The notes under the pieces were generated by a model. That model made no database searches, was not told the origin of the DNA, and was given only the letters and a program-made list of their open reading frames with translations. A stretch of DNA of 64,000 nt from Pseudomonas salomonii (GTDB taxonomy: Bacteria > Pseudomonadota > Gammaproteobacteria > Pseudomonadales > Pseudomonadaceae): assembly GCF_900107155.1 (NCBI RefSeq), contig NZ_FNOX01000007.1, positions 54,108 through 118,107 of the forward strand. Direction: 5' to 3'. The position numbers and the translations under genes are program-made. Of the stretch, positions 46,124-55,800 are shown piece by piece; position 1 is the stretch's first letter; the number at the start of each line of letters is the position of its first letter.

Positions 46124-46954
46124 TCATAGACGGACCTGTCCTTCGTATACACGCGAGGCCGGCCCGGTCATCATCACCGGGTGGCCAGGGCCTGCCCACT
46201 CGATGGACAGACGTCCACCAGGCAGGTCGATCAGCAGCGGCGAATCCATCCACCCCTGGCTGATCGCGGCGACGGCTGCGGCGCAAGCACCGGTGCCGCA
46301 CGCCTGGGTTTCGCCAGCGCCGCGTTCCCACACACGCAGCTGCGCGCGGGTACGGTCGATCACTTGCAAAAAGCCCACATTGACCCGTGCCGGAAAGCGC
46401 GGGTGATGCTCGATCTTCGGCCCCAGCTCATGCACCGGGGCGTTATTGATGTCGTTGACCCGCAGCACGGCATGGGGGTTGCCCATGGAGACGGCTGCGA
46501 TGTCGACGGCTTTGCCTTCTACGTCCAGCACGTAACTGGCGGCCTGCTCAGTGGTCTGAAACGGAATATCCGCCGGCACCAGGCGCGGCGCGCCCATGTT
46601 GACGCTGATCTGGCCGTCGCTGCGAATATCCAGCTCGATCACGCCGCTCTTGGTTTCGACGCGAATCTGGCGCTTGGCGGTCAGGCGCTTGTCCAGCACA
46701 AAGCGCGCAAAGCAGCGCGCGCCGTTGCCGCATTGTTCCACTTCGGAACCGTCGGAGTTGAAGATCCGGTAACGGAAATCCACCTCCGGGTTGCTCGGCG
46801 CCTCAACGATCAGCAACTGGTCGAAACCGATGCCGGTGTGACGGTCGCCCCACTGTTTGGCGTGCTTGGGCAGGATGTGCGCGTGCTGGCTGACCAGGTC
46901 AAGGACCATGAAATCATTACCCAGCCCGTGCATCTTGGTAAAACGCAGCAGCAT
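46124..46954 (-). CDS. dapF: Diaminopimelate epimerase
   Basis: Cofactor-independent epimerase converting LL- to meso-diaminopimelate for lysine and peptidoglycan, 276 aa. The two catalytic cysteines are in [13 protein letters not shown] (about 75) and [13 protein letters not shown] (about 219). It starts [20 protein letters not shown]. 3 nt after the lysA stop, so cotranscribed with it. Confidence 0.97.
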   Translation of the reverse strand: MLLRFTKMHGLGNDFMVLDLVSQHAHILPKHAKQWGDRHTGIGFDQLLIVEAPSNPEVDFRYRIFNSDGSEVEQCGNGARCFARFVLDKRLTAKRQIRVETKSGVIELDIRSDGQISVNMGAPRLVPADIPFQTTEQAASYVLDVEGKAVDIAAVSMGNPHAVLRVNDINNAPVHELGPKIEHHPRFPARVNVGFLQVIDRTRAQLRVWERGAGETQACGTGACAAAVAAISQGWMDSPLLIDLPGGRLSIEWAGPGHPVMMTGPASRVYEGQVRL

Positions 46955-46957
46955 GGC

Positions 46958-48205
46958 TTACTCCGGCAGCAGGCTTTCGCCAGCATACAACTCGGCTACC
47001 GTCTCGCGGCGACGCACTTCAAACGCTTGATCACCGTCCACCAGCACCTCGGCGGCACGGCCGCGGGTGTTGTAGTTGGAACTCATGACAAACCCGTAGG
47101 CACCGGCCGAATGCACGGCCAGCAGGTCGCCTTCCTCAAGCGCAAGCTGACGATCCTTGGCCAGGAAGTCGCCGGTCTCGCAGATCGGGCCGACGATGTC
47201 GTAGGCACGGCCTTCACCCTCGCGCGGGGTTACGGCAGTGACGTCCATCCACGCCTGGTACAGCGCCGGGCGGATCAGGTCGTTCATCGCCGCATCAACG
47301 ATGGCGAAATCCTTGTGTTCGGTGTGCTTGAGGTATTCGACCTGGGTCAGCAGCACGCTGGCGTTGGCAACGATATAACGGCCCGGCTCGAACATCAGGG
47401 TGAGGCCACGGCCTTCGGTGCGCTCGCGCACAGCCTTGATGTAATCGGCGATCAGCGGCGGTTCTTCATCGCGATAACGCACACCCACGCCGCCGCCAAG
47501 GTCGATGTGTTGCAGATAGATGCCGCACTCGCCAAGGCGTTCGGTCAGTGCCAACAGGCGGTCGAGCGCATCGAGGAACGGCGGCAGGGTGGTCAGTTGC
47601 GAGCCGATATGGCAGTCGACACCCAGCACTTCCAGGTTCGGCAGCTGTGCGGCACGGATGTACACGTCCTCGGCGTCGGCAATGGCGATGCCGAACTTGT
47701 TCTCTTTGAGACCGGTGGAGATATACGGGTGCGTGCCGGCATCGACGTCCGGGTTGACGCGCAGGGAGATCGGCGCGCGAACGCCCATCTCGGCGGCGAC
47801 CACTTGCAGGCGCTCCAGCTCGTCGGTGGATTCGACGTTGAAGCAATGCACGCCCACTTCGAGGGCGCGACGCATGTCTTCGCGGCTCTTGCCGACGCCG
47901 GAGAAGACGATTTTGTCGGCCTGGCCGCCGGCAGCCAGAACACGTTCCAGCTCGCCACGGGAAACGATGTCAAAACCAGCGCCGAGACGCGCCAGGACAT
48001 TCAGTACACCCAGGTTGGAGTTGGCCTTGACCGCGTAGCACACCCTGTGTGGAACGCCTTGCAGTGGGTCGGTGAACGAGCGGTATTGGGCTTCGATGTG
48101 CGCACGCGAGTACACATAGGTCGGGGTGCCGAACTGCTCGGCAATCGCGGACAGCGCCACGCCTTCCGCGAACAGCTCGCCGTCCCGGTAGTTAAAAGCG
48201 TCCAT
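46958..48205 (-). CDS. lysA: Diaminopimelate decarboxylase
   Basis: PLP enzyme making lysine from meso-DAP, 415 aa. The PLP lysine is in VCYAVKANSNLGVLNVLA (about residue 59), with HIGSQL, GGGVGVRYRDEEPP and the C-terminal CETGDFLAKDR substrate site. It lies 9 nt after lptM, the second gene of the operon. Confidence 0.97.
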   Translation of the reverse strand: MDAFNYRDGELFAEGVALSAIAEQFGTPTYVYSRAHIEAQYRSFTDPLQGVPHRVCYAVKANSNLGVLNVLARLGAGFDIVSRGELERVLAAGGQADKIVFSGVGKSREDMRRALEVGVHCFNVESTDELERLQVVAAEMGVRAPISLRVNPDVDAGTHPYISTGLKENKFGIAIADAEDVYIRAAQLPNLEVLGVDCHIGSQLTTLPPFLDALDRLLALTERLGECGIYLQHIDLGGGVGVRYRDEEPPLIADYIKAVRERTEGRGLTLMFEPGRYIVANASVLLTQVEYLKHTEHKDFAIVDAAMNDLIRPALYQAWMDVTAVTPREGEGRAYDIVGPICETGDFLAKDRQLALEEGDLLAVHSAGAYGFVMSSNYNTRGRAAEVLVDGDQAFEVRRRETVAELYAGESLLPE

Positions 48206-48214
48206 GATGTTCCC

Positions 48215-48382
48215 TTAGTAAGTGTCGTGCTTATGCGCTTTTGCAGCTTTTTGCGACGACTGTGCCTGGTCGTTCGGGTCTTTGCTGTCATCGGGCAGGT
48301 ACAGCGGGCCTTTTTGACCACAGGCACTAACGAGGCAAGCGACCGCGACGAGCGCAGCAAGGGAAGAGATCAGGCGCTTCAT
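48215..48382 (-). CDS. lptM: LPS translocon maturation chaperone LptM (LppL lipoprotein)
   Basis: A 55-residue lipoprotein. The signal peptide is [20 protein letters not shown] with lipobox Cys21, immediately followed by the family motif [10 protein letters not shown], then a short polar tail ending HKHDTY. LptM (YifL) helps LptD-LptE assembly in the outer membrane. It is the first gene of the operon with lysA 9 nt downstream. Also known as LppL in Pseudomonas. Confidence 0.93.
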   Translation of the reverse strand: MKRLISSLAALVAVACLVSACGQKGPLYLPDDSKDPNDQAQSSQKAAKAHKHDTY

Positions 48383-48621
48383 GGCGAAATCCTTGAATAT
48401 GCATTAATTGCGCCCGAGTATACCGACCACCCGCCAGCTTGCCTATGCGCCGTAATACCCGTCCGGCGGGGGTTTGCCGAGCATGCCGCGATTCGGCCTA
48501 CGCTAAATGAGGATATTTCACGCGGCTGCGGGTAATGAAATCGGTATCCTTTGCAATCATCATGGCGCGTCCGTATCGTGCGCCGCTTGAGCGTGACCAG
48601 ACACTTTTCGAGGTTCCCACA

Positions 48622-48954
48622 ATGAGTTTGACCGAAGCCCGTTTTCACGACCTGGTGGATTCGACCCAGCAGGCGCTGGAAGATATTTTCGACGACAGCG
48701 GCCTGGATGTGGACCTGGAAAACTCGGCTGGCGTGCTGACCGTCAAGTTTGAAAACGGCACCCAACTGATCTTCAGCCGTCAGGAGCCGCTGCGTCAGCT
48801 TTGGCTGGCGGCGCGTTCGGGTGGTATTCACTTTGAATACGACGAAGAGAGCGGCAAGTGGCAATGTGACAAAAGTGAAGAGTTGTTGGGCGAAATGCTT
48901 GAACGCCTGGTTTGGGAACAGGCCGGCGAAAAGCTGGACTTCGACGAGATCTGA
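48622..48954 (+). CDS. cyaY: Iron donor protein CyaY (bacterial frataxin)
   Basis: A 110-residue frataxin. The acidic first helix (MSLTEARFHDLVDSTQQALE, then DIFDDSGLDVDLENSAGVL) is the iron-binding ridge, followed by TQLIFSRQEPLRQLWLAA and FEYDEESGKW. It modulates iron-sulfur cluster assembly. ATG 48622 was preferred over the upstream frame because conservation starts there. Divergent from lptM. Confidence 0.95.
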   Translation: MSLTEARFHDLVDSTQQALEDIFDDSGLDVDLENSAGVLTVKFENGTQLIFSRQEPLRQLWLAARSGGIHFEYDEESGKWQCDKSEELLGEMLERLVWEQAGEKLDFDEI

Positions 48955-48956
48955 TC

Positions 48957-49175
48957 GTGACCCAGCCTGCACCTGTACGTCCGCCCAAGCCGCTGTTCAG
49001 CAATGTCAGCCCGGCAGTGCCGTCACCTTGTATCAGTTTGTGTCGCCTGGACGAGCAAAAAGTCTGCCTCGGCTGCTACCGGCACGTGGAAGACATCCGT
49101 GAATGGCGCTCCGCCGACGATGCCCGGCGCCGCGTGATTTGCGCCGAGGCCGAACAGCGCAGGGCGCGCGCCTGA
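48957..49175 (+). CDS. DUF1289 small cysteine protein
   Basis: A 72-residue protein with the DUF1289 motif: SPCISLCRLDEQKVCLGCYR followed by REW, four cysteines likely to bind a metal or Fe-S cluster. The start is GTG 48957, 2 nt after the cyaY stop, so translation is coupled and a link with Fe-S metabolism is plausible. No function is known. Confidence 0.87.
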   Translation: MTQPAPVRPPKPLFSNVSPAVPSPCISLCRLDEQKVCLGCYRHVEDIREWRSADDARRRVICAEAEQRRARA

Positions 49176-49182
49176 GGCCGTC

Positions 49183-49210
49183 TTGTTTATTTGTGACGCT
49201 GTGGTAGTGT
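49183..49210 (+). promoter_or_regulatory. Candidate promoter upstream of the rnk leader terminator
   Basis: -35 TTGTTT (49183-49188), 16-nt spacer, -10 TAGTGT (49205-49210). Transcription would start near 49,217 and run into a small hairpin (GCCTC/GAGGC, 49219-49236) and then the terminator at 49244-49278. Confidence 0.4.
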
Positions 49211-49243
49211 CCGGATACGCCTCAACTCATCGAGGCCCGTGAG

Positions 49244-49278
49244 AACCCCGCCTTTTCCTGGCGGGGTTTTGCTTTTTT
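49244..49278 (+). terminator. Intrinsic terminator just upstream of rnk
   Basis: 9-bp stem AACCCCGCC/GGCGGGGTT with a 7-nt loop and TTTTGCTTTTTT. It ends 28 nt before the rnk ATG. It serves either the cyaY-DUF1289 transcript or a short leader RNA starting near 49,217. Confidence 0.85.
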
Positions 49279-49306
49279 GTGCAGAAAAAAGGAGTCTGCC
49301 TGAATC

Positions 49307-49717
49307 ATGACCGCACCTTCCATCATTCTTACCCGTCTTGACGTGCAGCGTCTTGAGCAACTGATCGACCGCATGGACGAGACTCAACCGGGTGTTGTCG
49401 CGCTGCAAGCCGAGCTCGACCGTGCCGAAGAAGTGGTTGGCCACGATGAAGTGCCTGCAAGTGTCGTGACCATGAACTCCAGCGTATATTGCCGTGAGCA
49501 AGGCAGCGGCAAGGACTACCACCTGACCCTGGTTTACCCCAAGGATGCCAACGCCGACGAAGGTAAAATTTCGATCCTGGCACCGGTAGGCAGCGCCTTG
49601 CTTGGCCTGCAAGTGGGCCAGCACATCGACTGGCCGGCGCCGGGCGGCAAGACGCTGAAGCTTGAACTGCTCAGCGTTGAAGGCCAGCCCAAGGATGGCG
49701 GCGCCTTCCCTCTCTAA
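49307..49717 (+). CDS. rnk: Regulator of nucleoside diphosphate kinase Rnk
   Basis: A 136-residue Gre-factor-family protein. An N-terminal short coiled coil (DVQRLEQLIDRMDETQPGVV) is followed by the GreA/GreB-like C-terminal domain (YHLTLVYPKDAN, ISILAPVGSALLGLQVGQHI). Unlike GreA the coiled coil is short, so it binds RNA polymerase without cleavage stimulation. AAGGAG precedes ATG 49307. Its stop overlaps the convergent cyaA stop by 4 nt. Confidence 0.94.
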   Translation: MTAPSIILTRLDVQRLEQLIDRMDETQPGVVALQAELDRAEEVVGHDEVPASVVTMNSSVYCREQGSGKDYHLTLVYPKDANADEGKISILAPVGSALLGLQVGQHIDWPAPGGKTLKLELLSVEGQPKDGGAFPL

Positions 49718-52554
49718 ATCTGGCTCAGCGCCGCATTCAGCGACAATTCCAGCTCGGCCTTGTAACGCAGATACAAGTTGCTCGGGCTTTGCACATCACC
49801 GAGCAGGCCGGACAGGTCCAGGTCGGTGATGTAGCAGCGGTAACGCTCGGTCTCCCGGCGCTGCCCGACGATTTCCTGGGCCACTATGGCAAACAGTTGG
49901 TCGCCGAACTCCAACTCGGAAAACTCCCGTTGATTGCAGTACAGCGTGATGCCGACCTGGCCGGGTGCGGCTTTGCCGATAATCGCTTGCACGTCATAAA
50001 ACGGCTTGTTGGTCGGGTTCTGCGGCGCCGGTCGAGGCTCAATGCCGCGCGCGCGTTGATTGCCAGACGGCAACAGTTGGTAATACAAAATCTGCACTTC
50101 ACCCAGCGGCTGTTGTGCGTCCAGCGGCGCCAGCGCTTCGCGGCGATAGATGATCGTTTGCAGGAAGCGCTGCAGTGGCGCCAGCAGGCTTTGCTCATCA
50201 TGAAACGGCAAGCGTTGCTGCCACAGCGCGTTGAACTCATCCAGCACATACAGCTGGGCGAAGCCTTCATTGACCCGGTAGAACACCTGCACACAATCAG
50301 CCAGGCCCATGGGCAGCAGCAGGGCCAATTCGTGGTCTTCCAGGGCCATGGCGTCCAGGTGCAACGGGCTGTAGCTGGCCAACTCTTCGCTGAGGTAGGC
50401 GATCAGCGCATCCTGGTTGGGTAGGGGCACGTGAGTGGCCTGGCCCGGCGTCAGTTCCATCACGTGATAGTGCTGCTGCACCTGCAGCAGGTAGCGATGA
50501 TTGGACTGGCCAAGCAGCAGGTTCTGCACGGTATCGAAGATTTCTTCCACGCGCTGAGCAATGAACTGCGCACGGTTGTGGCAGAAGCAGCGCACCCGCA
50601 GGCGTGGCAGGTGGTTCGGCGGCAGCTGATTGAGGTAGTCGCGCAGGCAGTCGAGCAGTGCGTGAGGGCCGTCGTAGCGGCTGACCAATACCTCGTTCCA
50701 ACTGTTGAGCGTGACCTGATCCAGCGTCAGCACCAGGTTGTCGCGCACACCGGCGTAGCTCAGGGAATCAGTGCGCTCGGTGGTCATCAGGATATTCAAG
50801 TCGCGGTGATGCTTGAGCGGGTCGACGCCGACGTTGACCAGCAACAGCACCTCTTCCGGTACCGCCGAGCGCAGCAGGCGGTCTTCATCGACGCTGGCCA
50901 GGGGCAGGGCGATCGTCTGTTGCAGGCAGCCCAGCAGGTTGAACAGCTCGAATTCGGTCATGTCGCTGACGCCTGGGTGCAAGGCCAGGCGTGTGCTGCT
51001 GTCGATCACACCGTTGCGATGGCACCAGGTGAGCATTTCCAGCAGATCGCGGCTGCGCTTGATCGGCGCGAAGTGCTCCCATTCCAGCGCCGTGAGGTTG
51101 CCGTTGTACAAGCCCCAGTGGTGCTGACCGGGTTCTTTGCGGTTGGGCGATTGCACCAGGGTCAGGGTGTCTTCGGCCAAGTCCGGGGCGATGCCGGGGT
51201 TGATGAACTCGACCTTGCCGGCCTTGCGCTCAAACGCGGCATACAGGCGCCGACCCAGTACATTGAGGTCGCGCTTGTTGATCAGGCTGACGGTCTGCTC
51301 GGTGCGGGCGAACTGGGTGAGAAAGCGGTAGCTGTAATTGAGTTCGCTGACCAGTGCGCGGCGCTCTGAGGCGACCTGGCGCACTTTCCACTGGCTGCGG
51401 CTGTCAAGCAAGGCCAGCTGGCGCTGGTCCCAACCCCATTCATGGGCCAGGCGTTCCAACAATAGCCGCTGCCAGCTGGTGCTGCGCTGGCCGGCGCTGA
51501 GCTTGCGATTGACCTTCAAGTACAGCGCACGGCGCACCAGCTCCAGGCGTTCGGGTTCATTGCGCGCCTTGAGGTATTCCTCGATACGGCGGTAGACCAC
51601 GATATAGGGGTCCAGCTCATCCAGGTCCATCTGATTGGCAAACACCGCACGTTTGAAGCGCAGGCTCAAGCAGTGCACGTTGGGGTGCTCGCTGGCGTAC
51701 ACCTCGGTCAGCAGCAGCTTGAGCACCGATTTGTAAGGCGACTCGATGCCCTTGAACAGTTGCCACAACCCCGCGCCGATAAATTCGCCCGGCGGGATGT
51801 GCGCCAGGTGGCCGAGGTCCAGGGTTTCATCGGCGCGGATAAAACGTTTGGAGATCAGCGCGTGGGTGAATTCGGCGTAGCGGGTTTCTTCATAGACCGG
51901 TACCAGCCACCAGATTGGCGTGCGTCCGGCGAGCCAGATGGCGGTGCGGTAGAACTCATCCAGCAACAGGTAATGCTGAGTCGTACCGCAGTCGTCGGAG
52001 CTCAGTTGGGTGTCGCGCTCGCCTGAAACAAAGCGCGTCGGCTCGATCAGGAAGAAATGCGCCTCGGCGCCCATGGTCAGCGCCCAGGCTTCCAGCAACT
52101 GGCACTTTTTGCGCAGCTCGGCGAGTTCGCTCTCGCCAAGGTCCGCAGCGTGGCAGACCCACACGTCCATGTCGCTCTGGTCCGCCTGGGCCAAGGTGCC
52201 GAGGCTGCCCATCAGGAACAGACCATGGATCGGCTGCGGCGGGTTGCCATGGCGCGGCTTGTAGGAGAACGAGCGGGTCAGGCGCTGGGCTTCGGTGAGG
52301 GCCTGGGCGTCGGGTTCGAAGTTTGACAGGCCCGCTGGCGTGCTGCCCGAGACATAGCCGGGCAACAGCGGGTGGTTGACGTGAAAAAACAACGGCAGCA
52401 CGGTCAGCACGCTCTGTTGGCGTGGCGTCAGCCCTTCGACGGCCCGGGCCATGCGGCCTGCATTGAGGGCCATAAAGCGCGCGCGCAGCTGGGCCAGCAC
52501 CTTGCGGTCGATGCCTTCGTCCAGGTCGGGGCGGATTTCATGGGTGCGGGTCAT
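49714..52554 (-). CDS. cyaA: Class I adenylate cyclase
   Basis: Cytosolic enteric-type adenylate cyclase producing cAMP, 946 aa. The N-terminal catalytic domain has the nucleotidyltransferase motif LMGSLGTLAQADQSDMDVWV and the FFHVNHPLLPGYVSG segment; the C-terminal half is the regulatory region. Start ATG 52554. In Pseudomonas it contributes cAMP to Vfr-type regulation alongside CyaB. The 171 nt to the next gene contain its promoter. Confidence 0.95.
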   Translation of the reverse strand: MTRTHEIRPDLDEGIDRKVLAQLRARFMALNAGRMARAVEGLTPRQQSVLTVLPLFFHVNHPLLPGYVSGSTPAGLSNFEPDAQALTEAQRLTRSFSYKPRHGNPPQPIHGLFLMGSLGTLAQADQSDMDVWVCHAADLGESELAELRKKCQLLEAWALTMGAEAHFFLIEPTRFVSGERDTQLSSDDCGTTQHYLLLDEFYRTAIWLAGRTPIWWLVPVYEETRYAEFTHALISKRFIRADETLDLGHLAHIPPGEFIGAGLWQLFKGIESPYKSVLKLLLTEVYASEHPNVHCLSLRFKRAVFANQMDLDELDPYIVVYRRIEEYLKARNEPERLELVRRALYLKVNRKLSAGQRSTSWQRLLLERLAHEWGWDQRQLALLDSRSQWKVRQVASERRALVSELNYSYRFLTQFARTEQTVSLINKRDLNVLGRRLYAAFERKAGKVEFINPGIAPDLAEDTLTLVQSPNRKEPGQHHWGLYNGNLTALEWEHFAPIKRSRDLLEMLTWCHRNGVIDSSTRLALHPGVSDMTEFELFNLLGCLQQTIALPLASVDEDRLLRSAVPEEVLLLVNVGVDPLKHHRDLNILMTTERTDSLSYAGVRDNLVLTLDQVTLNSWNEVLVSRYDGPHALLDCLRDYLNQLPPNHLPRLRVRCFCHNRAQFIAQRVEEIFDTVQNLLLGQSNHRYLLQVQQHYHVMELTPGQATHVPLPNQDALIAYLSEELASYSPLHLDAMALEDHELALLLPMGLADCVQVFYRVNEGFAQLYVLDEFNALWQQRLPFHDEQSLLAPLQRFLQTIIYRREALAPLDAQQPLGEVQILYYQLLPSGNQRARGIEPRPAPQNPTNKPFYDVQAIIGKAAPGQVGITLYCNQREFSELEFGDQLFAIVAQEIVGQRRETERYRCYITDLDLSGLLGDVQSPSNLYLRYKAELELSLNAALSQI

Positions 52555-52725
52555 GTCTGAGTCGTTGGCTCGCAGAGCCCGACGTGGGCGGCCGTGTAGG
52601 AGTTTACAGCCAGAAGCGTAGGAGGTTTAGATGATATGTGGCTTTTTGACGTCAGAATTTTATGCCGCCCACAGCAACGCCCTCAGAGTCCGCAGCAGAC
52701 GGACTCCATGGGCGAAAGTAAGGTG

Positions 52726-52980
52726 TCAGGCAGCTTCTTTGGTGGTAGCGGTAGTCAAGATGGTCAGCAGGGTTTGCGCTTGTTCTGCGGCGTCCCGGCC
52801 AAGGCTGGTCAGGTAGCCCCCGTCCGGCTGGTCGATAAGGCCTTTGGCATGCAGGCGTTTGGCAGCGGCGATGGCAGTAGACGCGGCGGTCTGGTGGACT
52901 TTCAGACCTTCCTTGGTGCTGTCCAGATTGAAGAGTGCAAGGATTTCCAGTTCGGCAACCAACTCAGGGGTATACGACAT
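52726..52980 (-). CDS. TIGR02647-family putative DNA-binding protein
   Basis: An 84-residue protein with the TIGR02647 pattern (MSYTPELVAELEILALFNLD, HQTAASTAIAAAKRLHAKGL, then GYLTSLGRDAAEQ). It resembles a winged helix, suggesting DNA binding. Role unknown. It lies upstream of cyaA on the same strand, but the 171-nt gap argues for separate transcription. Confidence 0.82.
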   Translation of the reverse strand: MSYTPELVAELEILALFNLDSTKEGLKVHQTAASTAIAAAKRLHAKGLIDQPDGGYLTSLGRDAAEQAQTLLTILTTATTKEAA

Positions 52981-53076
52981 AAGGACTCCAGACTTTCTAA
53001 GAATTTATTAGAGGCTAGCAGGCCATAAGGTGAACGCACTTTGTCGAACTGTCCAGTGTGTTGCCGCTTGTTGGAT

Positions 53077-53361
53077 TTATTGCTTTTCGGGCGGCAATTC
53101 CGGCAGAGCACGCAGTGCAGTTTCATACCATTCGGTATTGAAGGCTCGGTCCTCTTCCAGCAGGGCGTCGATCTCCACTGCAAGCACGTGGGCCATCAGT
53201 TGCAGGATCTCTTCACGTTCGTAGCCCACCAGGGTCAGCTTGTTGAAGGTGGCCTTGGCCGCTGGCGGGGTTTCGCTTTCGATCTGGTTCTCGATGGCTT
53301 CGATCAGGGTGGTTTCGGCGAATTCTTCTTCGTCGTTGTCGATATCGGTTGGCTCGCTCAT
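53077..53361 (-). CDS. Conserved acidic hypothetical protein
   Basis: A 94-residue acidic protein of unknown family. It has a disordered N-terminus (MSEPTDIDNDEEEFAETTLI) and a helical core with LVGYEREEILQLMAHVLAVE, IDALLEEDRAFNTEWYETA, ending LPELPPEKQ. A good GAGGAG site lies 8 nt before ATG 53361, which favours a real gene over the longer frame. No function assigned. Confidence 0.75.
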   Translation of the reverse strand: MSEPTDIDNDEEEFAETTLIEAIENQIESETPPAAKATFNKLTLVGYEREEILQLMAHVLAVEIDALLEEDRAFNTEWYETALRALPELPPEKQ

Positions 53362-53487
53362 GGCAGGCTCCTCAAGGAAAGGGCGCCAGTCTACCGCCAT
53401 TCAGGCAACTGATGCTGCTGGTCAAGCGGGCTGCAGGGATCTATAACGCTTGCAGCCAACCCCACGCCCGGCATGGAGGCATTCGCA

Positions 53488-54147
53488 ATGCTCAAGCTTT
53501 ACGGATTTTCGGTCAGCAACTACTACAACATGGTCAAACTGGCGTTACTGGAGAAAGGCCTGCCATTCGAAGAAGTGCCGTTTTACGCAGGCCAAACCCC
53601 TGAAGCCCTGGCCGTCAGCCCGCGCGGCAAGGTGCCGGTGCTGGGGGTCAAACAAGGCTTTATCAACGAAACCAGCGTGATCCTCGAGTACATCGAGCAA
53701 ACCCAGGAGGGCCCGTCGTTGCTGCCCGCCGACCCGTATCAGCGCGCCGAGGTGCTGGCGTTGTGCCGGGAGATCGAGCTGTACATCGAGTTGCCCGCCC
53801 GCGCGTGTTTTGCCGAGGCGTTCTTTGGTATGCCGGTGCCGGACGCGATCAAGGAAAAAACCAAGACTGAGTTGCTGCTGGGGGTTGCTTCTTTGGGCCG
53901 GCACGGCAAGTTCGCGCCCTATGTGGCGGGTGAGCGTTTCACGATTGCCGATCTGTATTTCATGTACAGCGTGAACCTCGCCTGCGCGGTGGGCGAGAAG
54001 CTGTTTGGTGTGGATTTGCTGGCGGATTTGCCGAAGGCCAAGGCGTTGCTCGAGCGCCTGCATGAGATGCCCAACGCCAAGAAGGTGGCGGCGGACAGGG
54101 AGGCGGCGATGCCGTCGTTTATGGCGATGATTGCGGCCAAGAAGTAG
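53488..54147 (+). CDS. Glutathione S-transferase family protein
   Basis: A 219-residue GST. The thioredoxin-like N-domain (MLKLYGFSVSNYYNMVKLAL, cis-Pro in GKVPVL, then NETSVILEYIEQ with the glutathione-binding Glu-Ser/Thr pair) is followed by an all-helical C-domain with VAGERFTIADLYFMY. ATG 53488 has GGAGG 8 nt upstream; ATG 53473 is rejected. Substrate unknown. Convergent with argH across a REPIN. Confidence 0.9.
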   Translation: MLKLYGFSVSNYYNMVKLALLEKGLPFEEVPFYAGQTPEALAVSPRGKVPVLGVKQGFINETSVILEYIEQTQEGPSLLPADPYQRAEVLALCREIELYIELPARACFAEAFFGMPVPDAIKEKTKTELLLGVASLGRHGKFAPYVAGERFTIADLYFMYSVNLACAVGEKLFGVDLLADLPKAKALLERLHEMPNAKKVAADREAAMPSFMAMIAAKK

Positions 54148-54167
54148 TCGCCCACGGCCCAATCAAA

Positions 54168-54257
54168 TGTGGGAGCGGGCTTGCTCGCGAAAGCGGTAGA
54201 TCAGTCGACATCTCTGGCGACTGACACTCTGCATTCGCGAGCAAGCCCGCTCCCACA
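54168..54257. repeat. REPIN copy 8 (class GAGCGGGC)
   Basis: Arms TGTGGGAGCGGGCTTGCTCG and complement, inner pairing degenerate. Flanks are AATCAAA on the left and TTTTGACCGAGTTG on the right. Between convergent GST and argH genes. Confidence 0.9.
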
Positions 54258-54282
54258 TTTTGACCGAGTTGGTCTTAGGGGA

Positions 54283-55677
54283 TTACCGGCTGGCGAGCAG
54301 TTCCTGGCCGCGCACAACGGCTGCCTTGACCTGCGCCGGCGCAGTGCCGCCCACGTGGTTACGGGCATTCACCGAGCCTTCCAGGGTCAGCACGGCGAAC
54401 ACGTCCTGTTCGATCTGGTCGCTGAACTGACGCAGTTCTTCCAGGCTCATTTCCGCCAGGTCCTTGCCGGTGTCCACGCCGTATTTAACAGCATGGCCGA
54501 CGATTTCATGGCAGTCACGAAATGGCAGACCACGACGCACCAGGTAGTCCGCCAGGTCGGTGGCGGTGGAGAAACCGCGCAGCGCCGCTTCACGCATGAT
54601 CGCGTGCTTGGGCTTGATCGCCGGGATCATGTCGGCAAACGCACGCAACGAGTCGCGCAGGGTGTCGGCGGCATCGAACAGCGGCTCTTTGTCTTCCTGG
54701 TTGTCCTTGTTGTAGGCCAGAGGCTGGCCTTTCATCAAGGTCAGCAGGCCCATCAGCGCGCCGAACACGCGGCCGCTCTTGCCACGCACCAGCTCCGGTA
54801 CATCGGGGTTTTTCTTTTGCGGCATGATCGAGCTGCCGGTGCAGAAGCGATCCGGCAGGTCAATGAACTGGAATTGCGCGCTGGTCCACAGCACCAGCTC
54901 TTCGGAGAAACGCGACAGGTGCATCATCGCAATGCTGGCGGCGGCGCAGAATTCGATGGCGAAGTCGCGATCCGACACACCGTCCAAAGAGTTGCCGCCC
55001 ACGGCGTCGAAACCCAGCAGTTGCGCGGTGTATTCGCGGTCGATCGGGTAAGTGGTGCCGGCCAGCGCGGCGCTGCCCAACGGCATGCGGTTGGCGCGCT
55101 TGCGGCAGTCCACCAGGCGCTCGTAGTCGCGGCTGAGCATTTCGAACCAGGCCAGCAAATGATGGCCGAAGGTCACGGGCTGCGCGGTTTGCAAGTGGGT
55201 GAAGCCGGGCATGATGGTGCCGGACTCTCGCTCGGCCTGCTCCAGCAGGCCTTTTTGCAGGCGGGTGATTTCGGCCAGGATCAGGTCGATCTCGTCACGC
55301 AACCACAGGCGGATATCGGTGGCCACCTGGTCGTTACGGCTGCGACCGGTGTGCAACTTCTTGCCGGTCACACCGATGCGATCGGTGAGGCGCGCTTCGA
55401 TATTCATGTGCACGTCTTCCAGGTCGACGCGCCAGTCGAACGTGCCGGCTTCGATCTCACCGCGGATGGTGGTCAGGCCGTCGATGATGCTGTCGCGCTC
55501 GGCGTCGGTCAGCACGCCGACCTTGGCCAGCATCGTGGCGTGGGCGATCGAGCCCATGATGTCGTGGCGGTACAGGCGCTGGTCGAAGGTGACGGAGGCG
55601 GTGAAGCGCGCGACGAAGGCGTCGACGGGTTCACTGAAGCGGCCGCCCCAGGACTGGTTGGTCTTGTCGGTGCTCAT
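54283..55677 (-). CDS. argH: Argininosuccinate lyase
   Basis: Splits argininosuccinate into arginine and fumarate, 464 aa. The fumarase-superfamily signature [20 protein letters not shown] carries the catalytic Ser. [20 protein letters not shown] and [16 protein letters not shown] (proton-donor His region) are also present. It starts [14 protein letters not shown]. Head-to-head with the algZ remnant and algR. Confidence 0.97.
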   Translation of the reverse strand: MSTDKTNQSWGGRFSEPVDAFVARFTASVTFDQRLYRHDIMGSIAHATMLAKVGVLTDAERDSIIDGLTTIRGEIEAGTFDWRVDLEDVHMNIEARLTDRIGVTGKKLHTGRSRNDQVATDIRLWLRDEIDLILAEITRLQKGLLEQAERESGTIMPGFTHLQTAQPVTFGHHLLAWFEMLSRDYERLVDCRKRANRMPLGSAALAGTTYPIDREYTAQLLGFDAVGGNSLDGVSDRDFAIEFCAAASIAMMHLSRFSEELVLWTSAQFQFIDLPDRFCTGSSIMPQKKNPDVPELVRGKSGRVFGALMGLLTLMKGQPLAYNKDNQEDKEPLFDAADTLRDSLRAFADMIPAIKPKHAIMREAALRGFSTATDLADYLVRRGLPFRDCHEIVGHAVKYGVDTGKDLAEMSLEELRQFSDQIEQDVFAVLTLEGSVNARNHVGGTAPAQVKAAVVRGQELLASR

Positions 55678-55800
55678 GGATTCGCTCGTGATCTGCTTAA
55701 AAGAGGCGTGGAGGTGTGCCGCCGATAATAACAGGGTTGCCCGTGGAGGCGATGCTGCGGGTGATCGGCATTTTTATTTGCGCCAAGGATGGCTAAGTGC

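Noticed and set aside
46181..48535. 784-codon open frame on the plus strand
   Set aside because: Entirely antisense to dapF, lysA and lptM. High GC at third positions opens long shadow frames; the translated sequence shows no family features.
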